Shown here piece after piece: positions 11,706 through 23,549 of a stretch of 64,000 nucleotides of DNA. Each line of letters begins with the position of its first letter. The stretch's first letter is position 1. The DNA comes from Nageia nagi (lineage: Eukaryota > Pinophyta), in assembly GCA_050084985.1 (NCBI GenBank), contig JBITNC010000001.1, positions 43,710,001-43,774,000 on the forward strand, read 5' to 3'. The notes under the pieces are model-generated. The model saw only the letters and a list, made by a program, of their open reading frames with translations, had not been told where the DNA came from and did not search any database. The position numbers and the translations under genes are program-made.

Positions 11706-12485
11706 ACATTTCTTTCTAGCACCTTATGGCTTTATGCATCTTACTATGGTAATTAAGATGGCATTTTGTACCTTATGATATTTGTTTTACCTTTAAATCT
11801 TGATGTCAATGTTGGTCATGTTGGCATTTATTCTTGGCATGATTCTTGTCACATTATCACACATGTATTTGTTTGATGAAGTTGTCATTAAGGGGGAGAA
11901 AATGTCAAGTTGGTTGTATTGTTGTGATGACACCTCTCATATAAAACAAGTACAATAGTAAGAAACAAATACAAAAGATAGAATGATAAATAGCAAAGAT
12001 AAATGAAAATATCACTTTTTTAATTTTTGATGCATATCAATTGGTTGATAGTGCACATGTCTTGATATATGCACATGTGATATTCTTAGATATCATAGTT
12101 GATGATTTATGTCATCCTTCTTATTGTGAATTTATGATTTCTTAATATATTTATATTCTTTATTATGATTAGTGTATGGATAATATGATTTGATTAATGT
12201 TGATATGAATTATAATGCTTCTAATTGATCTTGTTATAAGTTGTTTATAGTTTGCAAGTTTCTTCTAAGAGATTGCAGGTTACTTGTGACAATAGCTATG
12301 AGACTTCCTGACTTTTGGCATTTGTATCTTCAACCTTCTCTCCTTTATATAAAGTCTCAAAAGGTTTCCTTTCTTTCAAAATTGTAAAGCTTTGTTTGGT
12401 TATATGGACATTTTGTAGCATGAGTAAAATATCTTTGTAAAATCATTATTTTTCTAATCATTCCCAAAATAACATTAAGGGGGAG
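11706..12485 (+). other. Element A 3' non-coding interior with purine tracts
   Basis: No ORF. AAGGGGGAG occurs at about 11889 and again at 12478-12485, where it abuts the right LTR and is the functional polypurine tract. A third copy (TAGGGGGAG) is upstream at 10549. Confidence 0.65.
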
Positions 12486-13071
12486 TGTTAGAATTATAAT
12501 TCTATTTAGGGCATTGTGTAATTAATATACTTAGCATATTAATAATCACCTAAATTTGGTTATTAGGTGATAATGAGTTTCATGCATGGTGGATGGAATA
12601 GTATTCTCCACCTAATTTAAAATAATATTGTTAGGTGGAATAGTGTCTCCACTAATAGTTAAATGTAATTCTATATTATAATTTAAGTTTAACTAACCTA
12701 TTATGGTTAGGTTAGTTAACTACCCAAGGTTAGTTTTGATTCCTATAAAAGGAGCTCATTTTGTAAAGATTTGTAAGAAGATGAAGATGGAAAATTGTTA
12801 GTATAGATCTTAGTTAGTAAGATCTTAAGCATGCAAGCTATGCTTCATGCTAAGGAGAGTCATGGTTGAGATCCATATAAGTGTACATTGTTTGAGAGTA
12901 TAGTGAAAAGGAGACCTAAAGTGGAGTACTCCATGTGATGGAGGAACCACTATACATCTTGTGTTACTATGTGAGAATGCTTCTTGAGTTCTTAGTTTAG
13001 AATGATTGATTGCTATATTTAATGAAGGTAATACAAGTGTTATTGGGTTATGGAATCCTTAAATTCCATCA
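12486..13071 (+). repeat. Element A right (3') LTR
   Basis: 586 bp, same length as the left LTR and about 93% identical to it. TATAAAA at 12744-12750 is conserved. Confidence 0.93.
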
Positions 13072-14519
13072 AAAATATATTCTTAAAGTTACAATTTTAT
13101 TTTTAAATTAACCTTAGACATTTACTTGTAGGTCCAAGGCACAGGTTTGGCTCAACTAGTCTTTTTTGAGCCTAAATCTGAGGTTGGTGGTTAGGTTTGG
13201 GAAGGGATGCATGGGATGTGAATTTTGAATATATTATGATCCCAATATTTAATATTCATTGGAATATCAAGATCCTAATTATTTTTTACTTATTAGGACA
13301 AAAAGTCAATTATCTGGACAAAGATGTTCTCTACATCATTCTCTTACATGTTTGTATAGTATGGTAGACAGTGACATTTTTTGTAGGAATTGAGTTGGTT
13401 TTGTCATATGCATGCATATTATTCAATCAATATACTAAGGTTGATATCCAAGGCATCTTTTTCAGTCAATTTGAGGTTGAATTAAGTTTTTTACAAAGAC
13501 ATTTAAGGTCTTAAATTCTAAAGAAATCATTACCATTATATTTGTCTTCTAAAGATATACAAAGTTGCATTTGTAAACTTATCAAGTTAATCAACATCAT
13601 GGGTGATAAAAAATGCCAAAAAAAGAGAGGAAGGAAGGTCATGTAATCTAAATACATTCTTGCAAGAAGAGAGAAGGATGCAAAAAGGAAAAAAGAAAAA
13701 AAGAGCATAAAATAAAGGACCTAATTGTAATAAAGTACCTAAAAGTTCCATTCCAATTGAAGAGGACATTGAAGAGAACATGAAAATAGATATGACTATA
13801 GATGAGGCACCATTGAATGAAGCTTCAAATTCAATGACTATGGAAATGAATGCAAGTATTCTTTGAATCTTTGTATCCTATTATAATTTTAGGTGTTTTT
13901 CAACATTCTCATGGAATTTCTTCAAATGATTAAGAAATTATTTAATTAATAAACTCCTCTTCACATTATCATGGATTATTGATTAGGCTTATTTCCACTT
14001 TCAAAAGTTCCTTCCATATACCACTTTAAATGATATCTCCAGCTCATGTTTGTACTCCTACTATTAGAGTAGTTCTTATAATTTTGCTACAAGTACTACT
14101 AAATTCTATAGGCAATCAAATTATTTGACACGTATCAATTATATTAAGAACCTTAATTATGAGAATTACTAATAATGGCTTATATATAGGACCTAACAAA
14201 GTATATCCAATAATATTTGAAAATATATAGTTGAATGATTGCATCTCACAAACACATAGGAGATTAATGTGACCACTTGGCCAGTGGGTTTGAAAACTTC
14301 ACCAATAATTATTTGTATGACCTTTAAATGTTTGTGTAGAAGTGAATAAATAGATATATGTATTTTAGTATCATTTTTAAACTAAATTGGATTAATGTAG
14401 GACCTATGATCAATGTTTATCCAAAAGTATTTACAAACATATAGTTGTATGATTATTTTTTACAAACAAATAGGAGACTAATATGACCAAAAGAGGTTCA
14501 AAATTTTGCAAAAAGGGTT
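13072..14519. other. Anonymous region with a decayed basic ORF
   Basis: At about 13600-13865 the plus strand can be read, with frameshifts and stops, as a very basic start (many Lys and Arg) followed by an acidic Glu/Asp-rich stretch. This is the composition of a nuclear or nucleic-acid-binding protein, but it matches no family I know. The frames called on the minus strand here are shadows of it. The rest is anonymous. Confidence 0.35.
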
Positions 14520-15480
14520 ACACATTTGACAAATGGGGTTACTTAGGTTTAGGTTTTAGAGTTTTCTATTTTAAGGATTAAATATTTTAAGGGTTATTTG
14601 TATTTACAAGTTTAACAGTTAAAGGTTTAAGATTTAAGGGTTTAGGATAAAGGGTTTAAGAGTTTAGAATTTAAGAGTTGAAGGGTTTAGGGGTAGGGTT
14701 TTAGGGTTTAATAGGTTATAGTGTCTACATTTTAGTGTTTAGGTTTACAAGGTTATAGGGGTTAAACATTTGACCAATGGGGTCAAACATGATGTTAACA
14801 AGGTTAAAGAGTTTAAGGGTTAATTGGGTTTAGTAACAAAAGGGTTAAGGGTTTAAGAGTTTAGTAGTTTAGGGTAAGTAAGGGTTTAGGGTTTAGGATT
14901 TAGGTTTTAAGGGTTTAGGATTTAGGGTTTTAGGGTTTATGTATTAGTGTTTACATTTTTTTTAAGGTTTAAGGGTTTAGGATTTACATTTTTTTAAGGG
15001 TTTACATTTGTTTAAGGGTTTAGGGTAAAGGTTATAAGAGTTCAAAGGTTTAGAGTTTAAGAGTTGAAGGGTTTAGGGGTAGGGTTTTAGGGTTTAATAG
15101 GGTTATAGGGTTTACATTTTAGTGTTTAGGTTTATAGGGTTATATAGGTTAAAATTTTGACCAATGGGGTCAAACATGATGTTAAAGAGGTTAAATAGTT
15201 TAAGGATTACTTAGGTTTATGAACTTAAGGGTTAAGGCTTTAAGAGTTTAGTAGTTTAGGGAAAGTAAAGGAAGTTAGGGTTTAGAGGTTTAGGATTTAG
15301 GGTTTATGCTTTAGTGCTTAGGTTTTTTTTAAGGCTTAAGGGTTTAGGGTTTATGTCTGTTTAAGGATTTTGGTTTTGTAAGGCTTAAGGGTGTAGGTTT
15401 TACATTTTAGTGCTTAGGTTTTCTTACTTGGCTTAAGGGTTTAAGGTTTAAGTTTGTATGTCCTATCAAGGTTTTTCCAA
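14520..15480 (+). repeat. Telomere-like (TTTAGGG) degenerate array with higher-order repeat
   Basis: Nearly 1 kb of variants of GGGTTTAGGGTTTAG and TTTAAGGG, the plant telomere unit in degenerate form. A longer pattern is laid over it. The phrase TTGACCAATGGGGT recurs near 14769, 15157 and (as TTGGCC) 15496, with a related one at 14525. A segment from about 14671 is repeated from about 15057, roughly 386 bp on. It is interstitial, not a chromosome end. Confidence 0.85.
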
Positions 15481-15575
15481 CAAGGTTAAATTTAAAATTT
15501 GGCCAATGGGGTTAAGCATGTGATGCCCTATCAAATTTTTAATGCTCTTAAAATTAGGATAAGCATATGTATGTT

Positions 15576-15611
<36 letters not shown>
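15576..15611 (+). repeat. AT dinucleotide microsatellite
   Basis: About 36 bp of alternating AT. Confidence 0.95.
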
Positions 15612-15613
<2 letters not shown>

Positions 15614-16208
15614 ACATAATGCCACTATATATTGATTTGTTTAAGGATTAAGGGTTTAGAGTTTAAATTTTTTATTTTCCTTGACTTTACATAATGACAT
15701 TATATATTGGTTACTTAATTTTTTTAATTTCATTAACTAACTATTAGTTCAATGCTTGATCAATTCCTCAATAAGTCACTAATTAATTATTGTATGTTAC
15801 CTTTTTTTCTATGTGTAGTAAACTTTGGTGAGCCAACCCTTAGCCTTGGAGTACTAACTATGGATGCAAATCTAGGTATGTATTTGAATCCACATGTTAA
15901 TGATATTGAGAATGAGAATATTGATAATACTTTCTTCTCTACATCTTTTTTCAAGAAGGAACTCTTCACATCCATGTGGTGGCCTTTTCAACCAAACTAT
16001 GCAGTCATTACAAAAGCAATTTTATGATGGTATTTATCATGATTATGGGAGAAAATATATCCTCATATTTTTCTACAACTACTATATTTAATTTTTTCCT
16101 TCTAGATGATGATTACTTGTGAAGGATTCCATCTATAAAGTTCTAGATGTAATACTTATGATAGGATTTGTATCTCTGCCATAAAATTAAATAAGATTAT
16201 ATTTTATT
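15612..16208. other. Anonymous region with a short unassigned ORF
   Basis: A 91-codon open frame (15752-16027, plus) has no motif I can name, and frames overlap it on both strands. I do not treat it as a gene. Confidence 0.4.
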
Positions 16209-16223
16209 AATAAAATAAGTTTT

Positions 16224-16496
16224 TTTTTTTGGAAATCATACCTTTGCAGGGAGTGAAACCTTGGAATTAGATTTTGTGTCTATGTGGTTCTCTTCCATCT
16301 CACCTAGGAGTCACATGAAGCCACATCCACACTAGGAGTCACATTTGGCCACATCCACACTAGCTAAAAACCATTGAATGAATTTAGCATGTCTATAACA
16401 TGTGGAGGGGAAGAGATTAGAACCTAGAGCCTCCCTTTGTCAACTTGAGAATTTTAGCACCTACTTGTCTCTCCAACTCCCCTCACATGATTAGAA
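16224..16496 (-). mobile_element. SINE-like insertion with poly-A tail and 15-bp target duplication
   Basis: A perfect 15-bp direct repeat AATAAAATAAGTTTT flanks it (16209-16223 and 16497-16511). On the minus strand the insert ends in a poly-A run (poly-T at 16220-16230 on the plus strand). About 80 bases from the minus-strand 5' end is GGTTCTAATCTC, close to the tRNA-type box B, and AGACAAGTAGGTGC upstream may be a worn box A. A short duplication inside shares AGTGTGGATGTGGC and ATGTGACTCCTAG. Length, tail and long target duplication all fit a tRNA-derived SINE. Confidence 0.75.
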
Positions 16497-16511
16497 AATA
16501 AAATAAGTTTT

Positions 16512-17769
16512 GATTTTATATATTGTTGATCAATTCTATGCCCTAGTGACCACATTATTAAGTGATCTTAACCATCACTAACTCTCATGTAATGCTGATA
16601 TGCAAACATACTATTATTATAAGTACAATGTAAAGGTCAACAATAGATAACAACTAGAATCCTAAAATATTTTACAACAATTAGCTAGATGATGCTACCT
16701 CAATGAGATATTTAAAGACATGAAAGAGAAGATTATAAGACTCTCCTCATCTCTAGGACTACGATGGAAAGAGTTAATTTTCAGCATCCTTCTAGGATGG
16801 TCCATCTCAATCCTTAGTCCAAAGCTTTCTCCCAACCCATTCTCATTTTTTACACCTAGGTCCTTTTCTAGTAGTACAACCATTTGTTCTTTTATTATAA
16901 TCACCAAGCCCCTACTATCATGAAAAGTATGTCCTACTATTATTACTCAAGGGGATTGAGTTTCTTATATACATTAAAACAACTTTGAATTTCAAGCCCT
17001 ACTTTGGGTAGGGCCAGATCAGATCTTTGTGCACACTACACTCTTTTTGGTTTTAGATCATACTTCACTCAAGGAATATGTGAGCAATCAGTTTCTAGTT
17101 GTGCTCCTCCTCTTTAGCATCACTTATTTCTCTCCACTTCTCTTTTAAGGATCCTTCCCTCTTGTAACTTTTAGGGTTAGAGTTTCAAACTTAAATAGAT
17201 ATATCCCCTTACTCAAATTTTTATTTTAGTTAACTCTTTTTCTATAGGATATTACTTCCTATTTTATTTCTATTCTTTTCGAATCCTATTAACATTTTTG
17301 GTCACTAGTGAACACTGGTATAATTTTTTTCTTTGTACACTCCGACATAATAGCATCAATCCTGTGAAAACAAAGACCATTGACAAATATTTGTAAAAGA
17401 ACAAATTTCAAAGTTAGCCAAATCAACCTAACCTTTTCCATATTAATAGATGTTATAGCAAAGTAGGGTTTTTGTTTTGTTTTGTCACCAAATTATGTGC
17501 CACTCTCTCACACACTTGTGTATCAAGATGATAATAAAAACTATGTTGGTCACTATGTCTATTGAGTTATATTAGGTATCTTGAAAGGTTTTTTGTGATC
17601 AACATGGTATAATTACATCACCACAACAATTTATTTATTGAAATAATCAATCTAAAGGTGAAGGTAATTTTGTAGCTGCTAGCACAACTAGACAAAAGAA
17701 ACTTCTTGTTAGGGTACCCTTTTATTTGAATTAAGTTAAATTTTGACTTAGCATATTGTAAATGAAACC
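16512..17769. other. Anonymous AT-rich region
   Basis: Overlapping 60-70-codon frames at 16695-16923 on both strands carry no family signature. Nothing else was recognised. Confidence 0.5.
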
Positions 17770-19104
17770 TTTGCTATACTGGTACTGTGAAGAACATCAC
17801 TTTGCTATGAATGTATAAAATATTATAGTTCGAATAAGTTGATCCATGCCTTTAAAGTTTCTCATCTTCCATTTGAATTTATGTCATTTACCTCTTTTCC
17901 AAATATATATGGGGTTATATTATCCATTCCTTCCACTTGATAGTTTATCCCTAAATTATATCAAGAAGACATCCATAAAATTGAAGCATATGAGTGGTGA
18001 TTAACTTCCATCAATAATATTAATGTACAAATGTGATGCAATCATCTAACATCATGAGCCATCATATATTGGAGAGCATGATACAAAAATGAGATAAGAT
18101 TGTCATATACATAAGCAAATCAAACTCTACTAATACATGTGATATATTTTCCATGCTTACTACAAAATAATATGTTTTATTAAACTTGATGATGGATTTT
18201 ATCAATCCATATGTTTATTAAGTAAATAAATAATAATTAAGAAAATATGGCTCAAGTATTAACAAATTTAATAAACACCAAGGCCTTATACATACTCACA
18301 CTAAATTTAGCTTAACTTCTAACACCCTCTCATAAGATAAACTTAGGGGGGGCAACAATGTTATTTGAAGAGGTGAAGGTGTCATCACCTTTATACCCTT
18401 AATTATGGCAACTTACCATAAATATGTACATTCCTTAAATGAATAAAAGCATTAATATGAAGAATAAATCTTGCTACCATTCATACGAGAAAAATAATTT
18501 CCACCATCAACAATATCAATATAGTTATCATGACATCCAATATGATATCCAACACATGAGCCAAATCAAGATAAGTATTCCTATGAAGATGAGTTGCATG
18601 ATGTCAACCATGCCTTTCATGATGTCCACCATGAAATCCAACACCATGAGGCAAACCATGAGATCCATCCAATTAACTTCTTAAGCTTATCATTATTACA
18701 CCTTTCATTGTAGTCAAGGAAATTTTCCATAAATAATGGAATCTTTTCTCACCTATGAAGGAAGTCTCCCAAATATAATAGAATATTTTCTCATCCATGA
18801 AGGATACCTCCCACACATCATATACTTTTTTCCCACTCGTATAAATTGAAAAATCTTTCCATATAGAATAGAACTTATCTTACTGATTATGAAATATTTC
18901 CATATACATTGGGATCCATCCTTATTAACTTAGAAATATTTTTACATATAATTTTTCTACTTACAATAACATTTACACTTTCTATTGACATATAATTTTT
19001 CTACTTAAAAATATATAAATTCTAAACATAAAATATTTTCACACTCACAAACTTAAACCTAATTAATATTTACAATCAACCTTAATCCCTAAGGATTAAG
19101 CTTC
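17770..19104. repeat. Repeat Y, copy 1
   Basis: Homologous to 24190-25470 and 51770-53070. Shared landmarks are AACACCAAGGCC, ATTTAGCTTAACTTCTAACA, CTCATAAGATAAAC followed by a G-run, GAGGTGAAGGTGTCATCACC, and the CCTTTCATGATGTCCACCATG phrase. No coding potential. On the minus strand GAGAGGG followed by TGTTAGAAG looks like a purine tract and LTR start, so Y may be LTR-element debris. Confidence 0.7.
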
Positions 19105-19184
19105 TAATATCTCCCCCCTTAATCCAAAAGAGATTAAGAAATAAATAAAAATAAATATGTACCTCAAGGTGTGTAGAACATTCT

Positions 19185-19502
19185 TCACCAATAAAAAAAA
19201 AGCAATCTTCTCAAAAAATCCACCTCAAGGATTAATCCTGGTGTTCCCCCCCTTAATTCAAAGGGGTAAAATTCTATAGCATAAGTCTTCTTCACAAGAG
19301 CATCAACAAAAGTATCTCCATCCAAACAAGAAGAGTAGTAGATGAAATTTGTGAATAATGAAATGCAACCAAGTCCTCTCCAAGAAACCATGAATAAAAT
19401 ATTTTCTTCAACATAAGTCATTCCAAGGAAGATGAAAGATCTACAAATAGAGAATTTGAACCAATCACCAATAAATCTCTCCCAAATTAAGAAAATTAAC
19501 AA
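19185..19502 (-). other. Unassigned 105-codon frame in the minus-strand LTR element
   Basis: An open frame overlapping interior sequence also present at 46960-47150 on the plus strand, where it is broken. It has no domain I can name. The frame may be fortuitous, since it ends in the purine-tract region. Confidence 0.25.
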
Positions 19503-21263
19503 GGTGTGAATAATAAATTCTCCACCATGAATACAATAAATTTATGCATAAAAACATGTATACTAAGTCTATTATTTATATTATACATTCACACAGTATG
19601 ATCTATCTTATACACTTTCTTCAAAGCTCATCAAATATGTCAAACCAAAGGAGATATGAAGAAAAATTACCTTAATAACCAAATTTATCCACACATAAAA
19701 TCATGAAGAAAGTTTCTTAGTGATCTAAGTTTCTTCATCCATAAGCTATATCCAACAAAAATCAATCATATTGGTATCATCAAAGGAAAACCCCCCTTCA
19801 ACATTTGTTGCACTTCCATGGTGCTAGGTTGAGATTGTTATGAAAACACTAGCCAACAAATAAAGGCATTAGACCTAATATGGCATTGTTATTAGAACAC
19901 TAGATAATTAAAAGATCGAAACTATTTTCACATTTCAATCACAAGGAAAGCATAAAAGGACTAGTATAAAATGTGAAGTAAAAGTTATAACATAACCATT
20001 TTCAAAAATGGATATAATATGATAGCAAGTCTTCAAAATGTAAGTATGTAGTAATACCTTCAAAAATAATGGAGGACACCATCTTCATCTTTATGGGTGA
20101 CTATTATAAAAATATCATTTCCATCACCTTTGTAACAAGATAAGGAACATCTCCAACAAGTCACCACTTAACTCAATCAAATAAGCACAAGAAATATATG
20201 GTTTGACCTCTAATGAGCATCAAAGAAACTATAATATATTTTCAATATCAAGATATCCTCTAACAAAATTGTCTTACAAAATATGAAGTTTTCAAAAAAT
20301 TTGGAAATAAAATAAGGTAATATAATGTCCACCATAATAAATGGTCTCAATAATATTCCTCTAAATAAATAAAGAATTTTAAAATTCCATAAATATCCTT
20401 CAATTTTATCTCAAAAAACTTAAAAGCCTTCAAAAATATATGCTCTTCAAAAATAATGAGACACCCACAAATAATTCCTCCAATAAAGGTAAAGGTATGA
20501 AATTTCATTTTGAATAATAAAGATTTAAATATTTTGAAAACTAATTTAAATATTAAAATTTTAATATTCAAAAAATTTAAAGTTTATAACAAAATTAGGT
20601 AAGAGTGTTGACTATACTAGTCAAATGCAACCATGAATGGTTCATAATGGATGCAAAGGTGATTGAGCATCAATAGGTTGGATGTAGAGATGTCCTCTCA
20701 CATGATGTGAGTGGAATAGTATGGGTTCTATATGCCAAGGTGAGATGAAAAGGAGAGTGAGATGGAGGATGTTATAGGTTGATATGACACTCATCACAAG
20801 AAAGAAGGAAGGGGATGGTAGAGTTCACAAGGCATGTAAACAAACCCCTTAAACCAAAAACCACCAAACTACCATAAACTCTTGAGTCATAAACTAGCTC
20901 CAAAATGAAGGGCACCACAACATGGAGGAGGGAAATTAAAAGCATACAAAGCTTCAATGAAATATTCAAAAAAAGAACAAATAAATATACATTCCACCAA
21001 ACTATAGATACAATGCACAAAATAAATGTACCAAACAATCTCAAAATCCTACACATAGTTGAGAACTTCAACTAAAGATGGCATCCATCATAAAGCTCTA
21101 AAATAGATGATAAAATAGTCAAAATTGATGAGAATAAAAGTAGTTATCAAAATATGAGTTCAAAAATGGATTTAGGCAAAGGGTTATGGAGAAAAATGCA
21201 AGAGAATAAAATGGAGGATGAGGTGGGCTATAAGATCACATATTTGTAAGGAAAAGAGCCAAA

Positions 21264-21275
21264 GCTTTGATACCA
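21264..21275 (-). other. Primer-binding site, tRNA-Met type (minus-strand LTR element)
   Basis: The minus strand reads TGGTATCAAAGC, one base from the standard site. Confidence 0.65.
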
Positions 21276-22218
21276 CTATAAGGCTCAATATAAGGATAAA
21301 AATTCAAAAATATATTTTATCCTAAAGATAAATTACATTTTGAATTGACAAGCATACATAGAAGAGAAAGGATACATAACTCCAAGAAATCCTAAAAACT
21401 TCTAATGACTCTTCAACTTCCTAATAATATTTGGATCCTAATTATATGTGGAATTGCTTCCACTTACACATATGAAAATAATAAATATAAAATATTTGCA
21501 CACTCACATACCTAAATATAATTAATATTTATAATCAATATTAATCCCTAAGGACTAGGTTTCTAATAGAAATTGGTGAACCCAATGAGAATTGACACAA
21601 AATCTTTTGATAAAAAATTTACAATCAAATTCTCATATTAGATGGGTTTAGTATTATTTGATTAAATTTCAATCTCAATTTAAGGTAAAATAATTTATTC
21701 TCATATTATTCAATATATTATCCAATAAAGTTAAGTAATGGTACACTAGACCAAAAATGAGCTTTAGAAGTGGACAATTTGGTGTAGTTATGAGGTTAGG
21801 GTTTAAATCATCTGCATTTATGATTTTATTGTACTTTTTGTGGGGTGATTTTAAACTACCCCCATTAAAGCACTAAAAGGAAATTTAAAACCACTCTTAA
21901 AAAAAATGAAAGGGTGCAGGAAAGAAGAAATAAATGGATTATGCAAGCAATTTTTATGGGATGGTTTTAACCAACCTCAAATAATCATAAGGAGAAAATT
22001 TTAAACTACCCCTCTATCTCAACCAACAAAAATAAAAAAAATATTCCTGTGTAGAAAGGCAAGCACTTGAAAACATTTTGAGCTTTTGAGTTTGGTATGG
22101 TGAGGGGGTAGAGGAGAGGTGAGGTATGATATTTTATTTGGAACTTTAAGTGAGGGGATGGAGAAGAGGATAGGAGAGTTGATGCAAGTAGAGGTATCAA
22201 TGCAAGCATGTATTCTTC

Positions 22219-22456
22219 TATATTTTTTATTGCATGTTTTTATCTTGTATTATTCCTCCATTTGCATACATGTATTAGGGTATTTTTTAAAAAACCATTT
22301 TGTATGTATCCTACAATCATTGCAAACCATGAAACTATGTTTGCATCATTCATATTATCAAATAATTCTTGAGCCTTATGTATTCTTCCACATTTTACCT
22401 ATATCTCTTAGGTCCTTTTTCAAAACATCCCATTGCATACCATGAGATTGTGTTTG
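22219..22456 (-). pseudogene. PPR-derived tandem repeat, part before the mini-CACTA
   Basis: On the minus strand the sequence can be read as decayed pentatricopeptide motifs (phrases like LFDKM, NIVSW and GYIQNG in other units of the same array). It continues after the CACTA insertion at 23550. PPR proteins are helical-repeat RNA-binding proteins of plant organelles. This is a remnant with stops and frameshifts. Confidence 0.6.
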
Positions 22457-22459
22457 CAT

Positions 22460-23546
22460 CACTACTACATTTTAGTGATTTTTCATCATACCATGCATCA
22501 TAAAATTGTATCTTGATGCCATGACATAAGATGCATCACTATTTTGCATGTCTAAATCAATCTAGATAGAACCATTTTTTTGATACATTAGTTGATGCAT
22601 TGGGTGACACATTACTTGATGCATTGTTTAACATATTTTAGTGCATCAAGAAATGCATCAAGTGTTACATGGAATAGAAAAAAAGGAACAAATCATGTAC
22701 ATAAATCATGGCATGATATGCTATCGACCTTTGATGCATTTCCTTGATTTACAATGGAGTTTTAATGGTAGGTATGATGTCATTAATGAGTAAATGAAGG
22801 AGATGTCCCTTTATAAGGGTGTTTTAGGGATATAGGTTTGCATTTTTAGTGATATAGCTCTGTAGGATCTAGAGATAAGTTGGAGAATGTAGATAGTAGT
22901 GTGTATATGTATTTTATGGTAAGAAAAATGTGCATTGCATGCTTCAACCACCCATGAAGTTTGGTAGAGGAGGCCCTCAAATTTTGGTGGATGCCCATGA
23001 ATTTTTTGACTATATGCTCATGGAATATGATAATGTGAAGTTACCAAAGATACAAATTTCCTCAACAAGCATTGAAATTGTTTCACCAAATGTAATAAAC
23101 ACTAGAAAGTAGTCCAACTAAACAAATTCGCCTTTCCCAACATCCTTAAAGCATGCACTAAATTGAGATATTTGTAAAAAGGGTTTATACATATATAAAA
23201 TACTCTTTAAAATAAAAAATTTATCAAATTTTATCGTTATGAGTACCTTGTTAGACATATATGCAAAATATGGAAGTGTAGAGAAGATAGATGAATTGTT
23301 TGACAAGATGCAAACCTCATTTTTGTAATTTTGATGATATACATGATGCTTTATACATCATATATAGAATCAATGATTTGATGCTAATAACTTCATATAT
23401 GATGCTATACTTGATCCTACAAATGACATTTTATTTGACAATACCCTTAGTGTCAATTGATGCATCATGATTTAGGCAATTTTAAAAAAAAATAATACTA
23501 TGGATTGATGCATGGTATTACACAAGATTGCTAAAATGTAGTAGTG
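22460..23546. mobile_element. Mini-CACTA transposon with captured PPR fragment
   Basis: 1087 bp with perfect 16-bp terminal inverted repeats, CACTACTACATTTTAG on the left and its reverse complement on the right. A 3-bp CAT target duplication lies at 22457-22459 and 23547-23549. CACTA ends and 3-bp duplications define this DNA-transposon superfamily. The ends are rich in TTGATGCAT/ATGCATCAA words, the usual subterminal transposase-binding pattern. It encodes no transposase. The related repeat copy at 51100-51102 has the uninterrupted site with a single CAT. Confidence 0.93.
23110..23327 (+). pseudogene. PPR protein fragment carried by the mini-CACTA
   Basis: The first part reads NKFAFPNILKACTKL, the typical start of a PLS-class PPR motif. 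After stops and a frameshift, 23237-23327 reads LLDIYAKYGSVEKIDELFDK, a standard S/P-type PPR unit. It lies on the opposite strand to the surrounding PPR-derived array and inside the transposon, so I infer capture of a host gene piece. Non-functional. Confidence 0.75.
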
Positions 23547-23549
23547 CAT

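Larger units (their letters stand above)
1738..13071 (+). mobile_element. LTR retrotransposon A (copia/Sirevirus-like, decayed)
   Basis: The element is bounded by two 586-bp LTRs that begin TGTTAGAATTATAAT and end ATTCCATCA. A tRNA-Met type primer site lies two bases after the left LTR, and a purine tract (AAGGGGGAG) lies directly before the right LTR. Hand alignment gives about 42 mismatches in 586 bp, mostly transitions. The flanking 5-mers are GAACT and AAAAT, so the target duplication is not preserved. The interior is about 7.5 kb once nested element B is removed, and I recognise no protease, integrase or reverse transcriptase in it. Three AGGGGGAG tracts (10549, 11889, 12478) recall the multiple polypurine tracts known in Sireviruses. 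That placement is an inference. Confidence 0.9.
18930..21568 (-). mobile_element. Non-coding minus-strand LTR element (LARD-like)
   Basis: Read on the minus strand: a 5' LTR (21568 to about 21277) begins TATTAGAAACC and ends CCTTATA. It is followed by primer site TGGTATCAAAGC (21275-21264), a 2.1-kb interior without recognisable domains, a purine tract (GGATTAAGGGGGGAG, 19125-19111) and the start of a 3' LTR whose first 130 bp or so match the 5' LTR before homology fades. The interior shares about 200 bp with 46960-47150. With primer site and purine tract but no proteins, it fits a large non-autonomous derivative. Confidence 0.55.

Noticed and set aside
14520-15480. A true chromosome end
   Set aside because: The array is degenerate, has higher-order structure, and is flanked by ordinary sequence on both sides.
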